Of a DNA stretch of 64,000 nt, positions 62,801 to 64,000 are shown one piece after another. Both the position numbers and the translations under genes were made by a program. The notes under the pieces are model-generated. The model saw only the letters and a list, made by a program, of their open reading frames with translations, did no database searches and was not told the origin of the DNA. Positions within the stretch are counted from its first letter, which is position 1. Every line of letters begins with the position of its first letter. The stretch comes from Aelia acuminata (lineage: Eukaryota > Arthropoda > Insecta > Hemiptera > Pentatomidae): positions 73,999,263 to 74,063,262 of the forward strand of contig OU426983.1 of assembly GCA_911387785.2 (NCBI GenBank), written 5' to 3'.

Positions 62801-63969
62801 TATTTTTACTTTCTTTAATAAATAAACTTTCTCAAAAAAGAACTGTAGTCTTTAAAATTTTAGATTTTATCCTGGAGGATTCTGAGGCCCTAACTTCACC
62901 CACTCCGCAGAATGTTAAATTTTATATATTTTTTCAAGCGTGACAATTGAGTTGTGAGGGGTTAGATTTGCTTTGGAAAGGGCTACGTTTGAATTGGAAA
63001 GGGTTTCTAGTAACTCTTTCTTGGAAGGGTTACAGTTGACTTGAAAAAGGTTCAAATAGGCTTGGGAATGCTATATAACCCTTGTTTATGATGATTGAAA
63101 TTTATAAAAATTCTAGAAGTGAGGTTTGAATTTTTGGTCCATGTTTCTTGTGCTTGAAAATTGTGAGCCAGAATCTTGTGAATGATAAGATGTAGAATTA
63201 AATTCTTATGCAGATTCCAGCTTTTTTTGTTTATATAGTTTTTTAATCACACAGTTAACTGAGAAATTTTATCACCATTCCACTTGTAAATGCATGTCAC
63301 GAGAAGTTGAATTTTGGTCTCCATAAAAAGTTTTTTAATTTAATATCCTGTATAAAAAAATTCAATTCACCAAATTCAAAATTCAACATTAAAAGTAATT
63401 GTTATTTTTTCATTATCATATCCAATTAAATTCAGAAATAATAAGAGCCATCACCCATGAGATAAAAGCTCACAGGACACCTATAACGGGACATAAAAGT
63501 ATGATGCTCCTGCCAGGTTAAAACAATTATATCCACTAATAAGTTTAAGGAATGTACTTACTTTAAATTGTTTCGATAACAAAACAGAAGATGCTCTGTC
63601 AATGCAGCATTAGGAAAAAATAATTGTTTATATTCAAAAAAATTAAGTAATGAATAATTTTATTCTGAAGGAATGCTAAGCTTACCTATCAGTACACCAC
63701 ACATCTGGTGTTTCAGGGATACATTCAAACTGAAAATTATAGAAGCCTAGTGATATAAACATAACTTAAACGTCTCATTATAGAAAATATAAATAATTTA
63801 ACTTACAGATGTCTTAAGATCCCCATCAACTAGGAGTTCAAACTACAAAACAAAGTAATACAAATAATATCTAGTTCAACTAGACATAAAGATCATTAAT
63901 TATTGTAAATATATTACCTCAACTTTATCTTGTTTATGAAAATAGAAGCACCGGTGAATATTAACATGC
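56640..63969 (-). CDS. 3' part of an unrecognised host gene (seven exons)
   Basis: Seven exons on the minus strand can be joined with consistent phases and GT/AG borders: 63918-63969, 63807-63842, 63686-63729, 63562-63595, 57739-57803, 56947-57071 and 56640-56863. The 5' end lies outside the window. About 190 residues are visible. They are polar and Ser-rich toward the C-terminus, with two similar short motifs, SSIDLEWENE and TSLEWDPGTD, and a final acidic helix-like stretch (ETEQLIREIERLASKALEE). I do not recognise the family and see no catalytic motif, membrane segment or signal peptide; a scaffold or cytoskeletal protein is only a guess. Three of the exons are 34-44 bp, unusually short. 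The 5.76-kb intron between 63561 and 57804 is full of repeats. Confidence 0.8.
56947..57071 (-). CDS. Host gene exon 6 of the visible part
   Basis: 125 bp, acceptor GCATTCAG, donor GGTAATT. Completes Glu, then AAQLLPLDAHSLLASRALQT and ends SSIDLEWENE plus one base. Confidence 0.82.
57739..57803 (-). CDS. Host gene exon 5 of the visible part
   Basis: 65 bp, acceptor TTAATAG, donor GTAAGT. Encodes IPLKSKWKDDSSENSSVYQD and GE; the Glu codon is split with the next exon. Confidence 0.8.
57804..59323. other. Intron sequence, left part
   Basis: AT-rich. At 58911 CAGAGTTGGGCAAAAATTG looks like one end of a hAT-type element, followed by an ATTCGAA-rich palindrome (58996-59038), but no matching second end was found. 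Confidence 0.5.
58996..59038. repeat. 15-bp-stem palindrome
   Basis: TTATCGAATACAAAA and TTTTGTATTCGATAA are exact reverse complements around a 13-base loop that itself contains TATTCGAATA. Confidence 0.85.
59324..60045 (+). repeat. G-tract tandem array, 135-bp period (forward)
   Basis: The anchor GATGGAGTTTCTGAAAAATA occurs at 59392, 59527, 59662 and 59796 (steps 135, 135, 134); units degrade toward 60045. Each unit has a run such as GGGGGAGGAGGGGGC, then TTTCGGATTTCTTTCACATG followed by a second short G run. An open frame of 121 codons on the minus strand is just translated array (PPPPPKI repeats). Confidence 0.92.
60046..60359. other. Centre between the two inverted arrays
   Basis: AT-rich with weak resemblance to array units ('gaaatccgaaa' pieces). 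No gene. Confidence 0.5.
60360..61200 (-). repeat. G-tract tandem array, 117-120-bp period (reverse)
   Basis: The motif CATGTGAAAGAAATCC or its variants occurs at about 60436, 60553, 60671, 60789 and 60910 (steps 117-121), each followed by a run of 9-14 C. Read on the minus strand the units align with the forward array (GGATTTCTTTCACATGGGGG, AAAAATATTCAA, TATTTCA), so the two arrays are one family in opposite orientation. Confidence 0.92.
61551..62467 (+). mobile_element. Tandem-repeat TIR element, copy G (long form, one unit)
   Basis: Starts ACTTTCACTTATC (one mismatch in the TIR) and ends GGTAAGTGAAAGT, GTGTGTTGTGCGCATCGCAC and CAGATTTT. Only one internal unit and a short TG run (61686-61694) are present, but the long-form 3' segment is full. 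It lies in the large intron, in the opposite orientation to the gene. Confidence 0.85.
62468..63561. other. Intron sequence, right part
   Basis: AT-rich. No repeats or exons recognised before the exon at 63562. Confidence 0.5.
63562..63595 (-). CDS. Host gene exon 4 of the visible part
   Basis: 34-bp microexon, acceptor TTGACAG, donor GTAAGT. One base completes Arg, then ASSVLLSKQFK; ends in phase 0. Confidence 0.75.
63686..63729 (-). CDS. Host gene exon 3 of the visible part
   Basis: 44 bp, acceptor ATTTTCAG, donor GTAAGC. Encodes FECIPETPDVWCTD plus two bases (AG) that join the next exon as Arg. Confidence 0.8.
63807..63842 (-). CDS. Host gene exon 2 of the visible part
   Basis: 36-bp microexon, acceptor TTTTGTAG, donor GTAAGT. 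Encodes FELLVDGDLKTS in phase 0 at both ends. Confidence 0.78.
63918..63969 (-). CDS. Host gene exon 1 of the visible part
   Basis: Acceptor TTTTCAG before 63969, donor GTAATA after 63918. 52 bp, encoding HVNIHRCFYFHKQDKVE after one leading base; ends in phase 0. Confidence 0.72.
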
Positions 63970-64000
63970 CTGAAAATACGATTTTACAATGTACTTTTAT

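Overview
The window looks like a piece of an AT-rich, repeat-laden arthropod genome, most likely an insect and perhaps a hemipteran. The evidence is insect-type mariner and Ty3 elements, short introns with GT/AG borders, tRNA-derived repeats and several TIR transposon families. The species assignment is inference. Almost everything recognisable is mobile or repetitive DNA. The one host gene I can support is the last seven exons of an unrecognised protein on the minus strand (63969 down to 56640). The splice phases agree at every junction.

Layout. 1-300 holds the 3' end of a non-LTR retrotransposon that runs straight into a tandem-repeat TIR element. Seven copies of that element family are spread over the window: 323-762, 1862-2612, 4240-5220, 7876-9268, 25813-28476, 48778-50463 and 61551-62467. 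Each has 13-bp inverted ends, a terminal hairpin, a TG/CA microsatellite at one fixed position and a run of 140-155 bp internal repeats. A decayed LINE 3' end lies at 3737-4015 and another at 40735-41357. A piggyBac-like element with TTAA borders (14920-16780) carries a 403-bp, almost perfect hairpin. A complete, apparently young Ty3/gypsy element on the minus strand (17331-22333) has identical LTRs and a textbook -1 frameshift site at the gag stop. 25.8-28.5 kb is a three-level nest of elements. A mariner with perfect TIRs but a dead transposase lies at 36273-37167. 37.3-38.85 kb is a nested palindrome containing three tRNA-like units. A degenerate second Ty3 element with 152-bp LTRs and a 5-bp TSD lies at 42392-46252. 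A tRNA-derived SINE is at 51971-52249.

The right end (55.9-64 kb) is the host gene. Its roughly 5.8-kb intron holds two oppositely oriented arrays of G-tract tandem repeats and one copy of the tandem-repeat element. Its last exon has a broken duplicate 0.8 kb downstream.

The strongest candidates for something new are the 403-bp hairpin inside the piggyBac-like element (a possible small-RNA source), the tandem-repeat TIR family with its built-in microsatellite, the UUUAAAC-UGA recoding site, and the inverted G-tract arrays.
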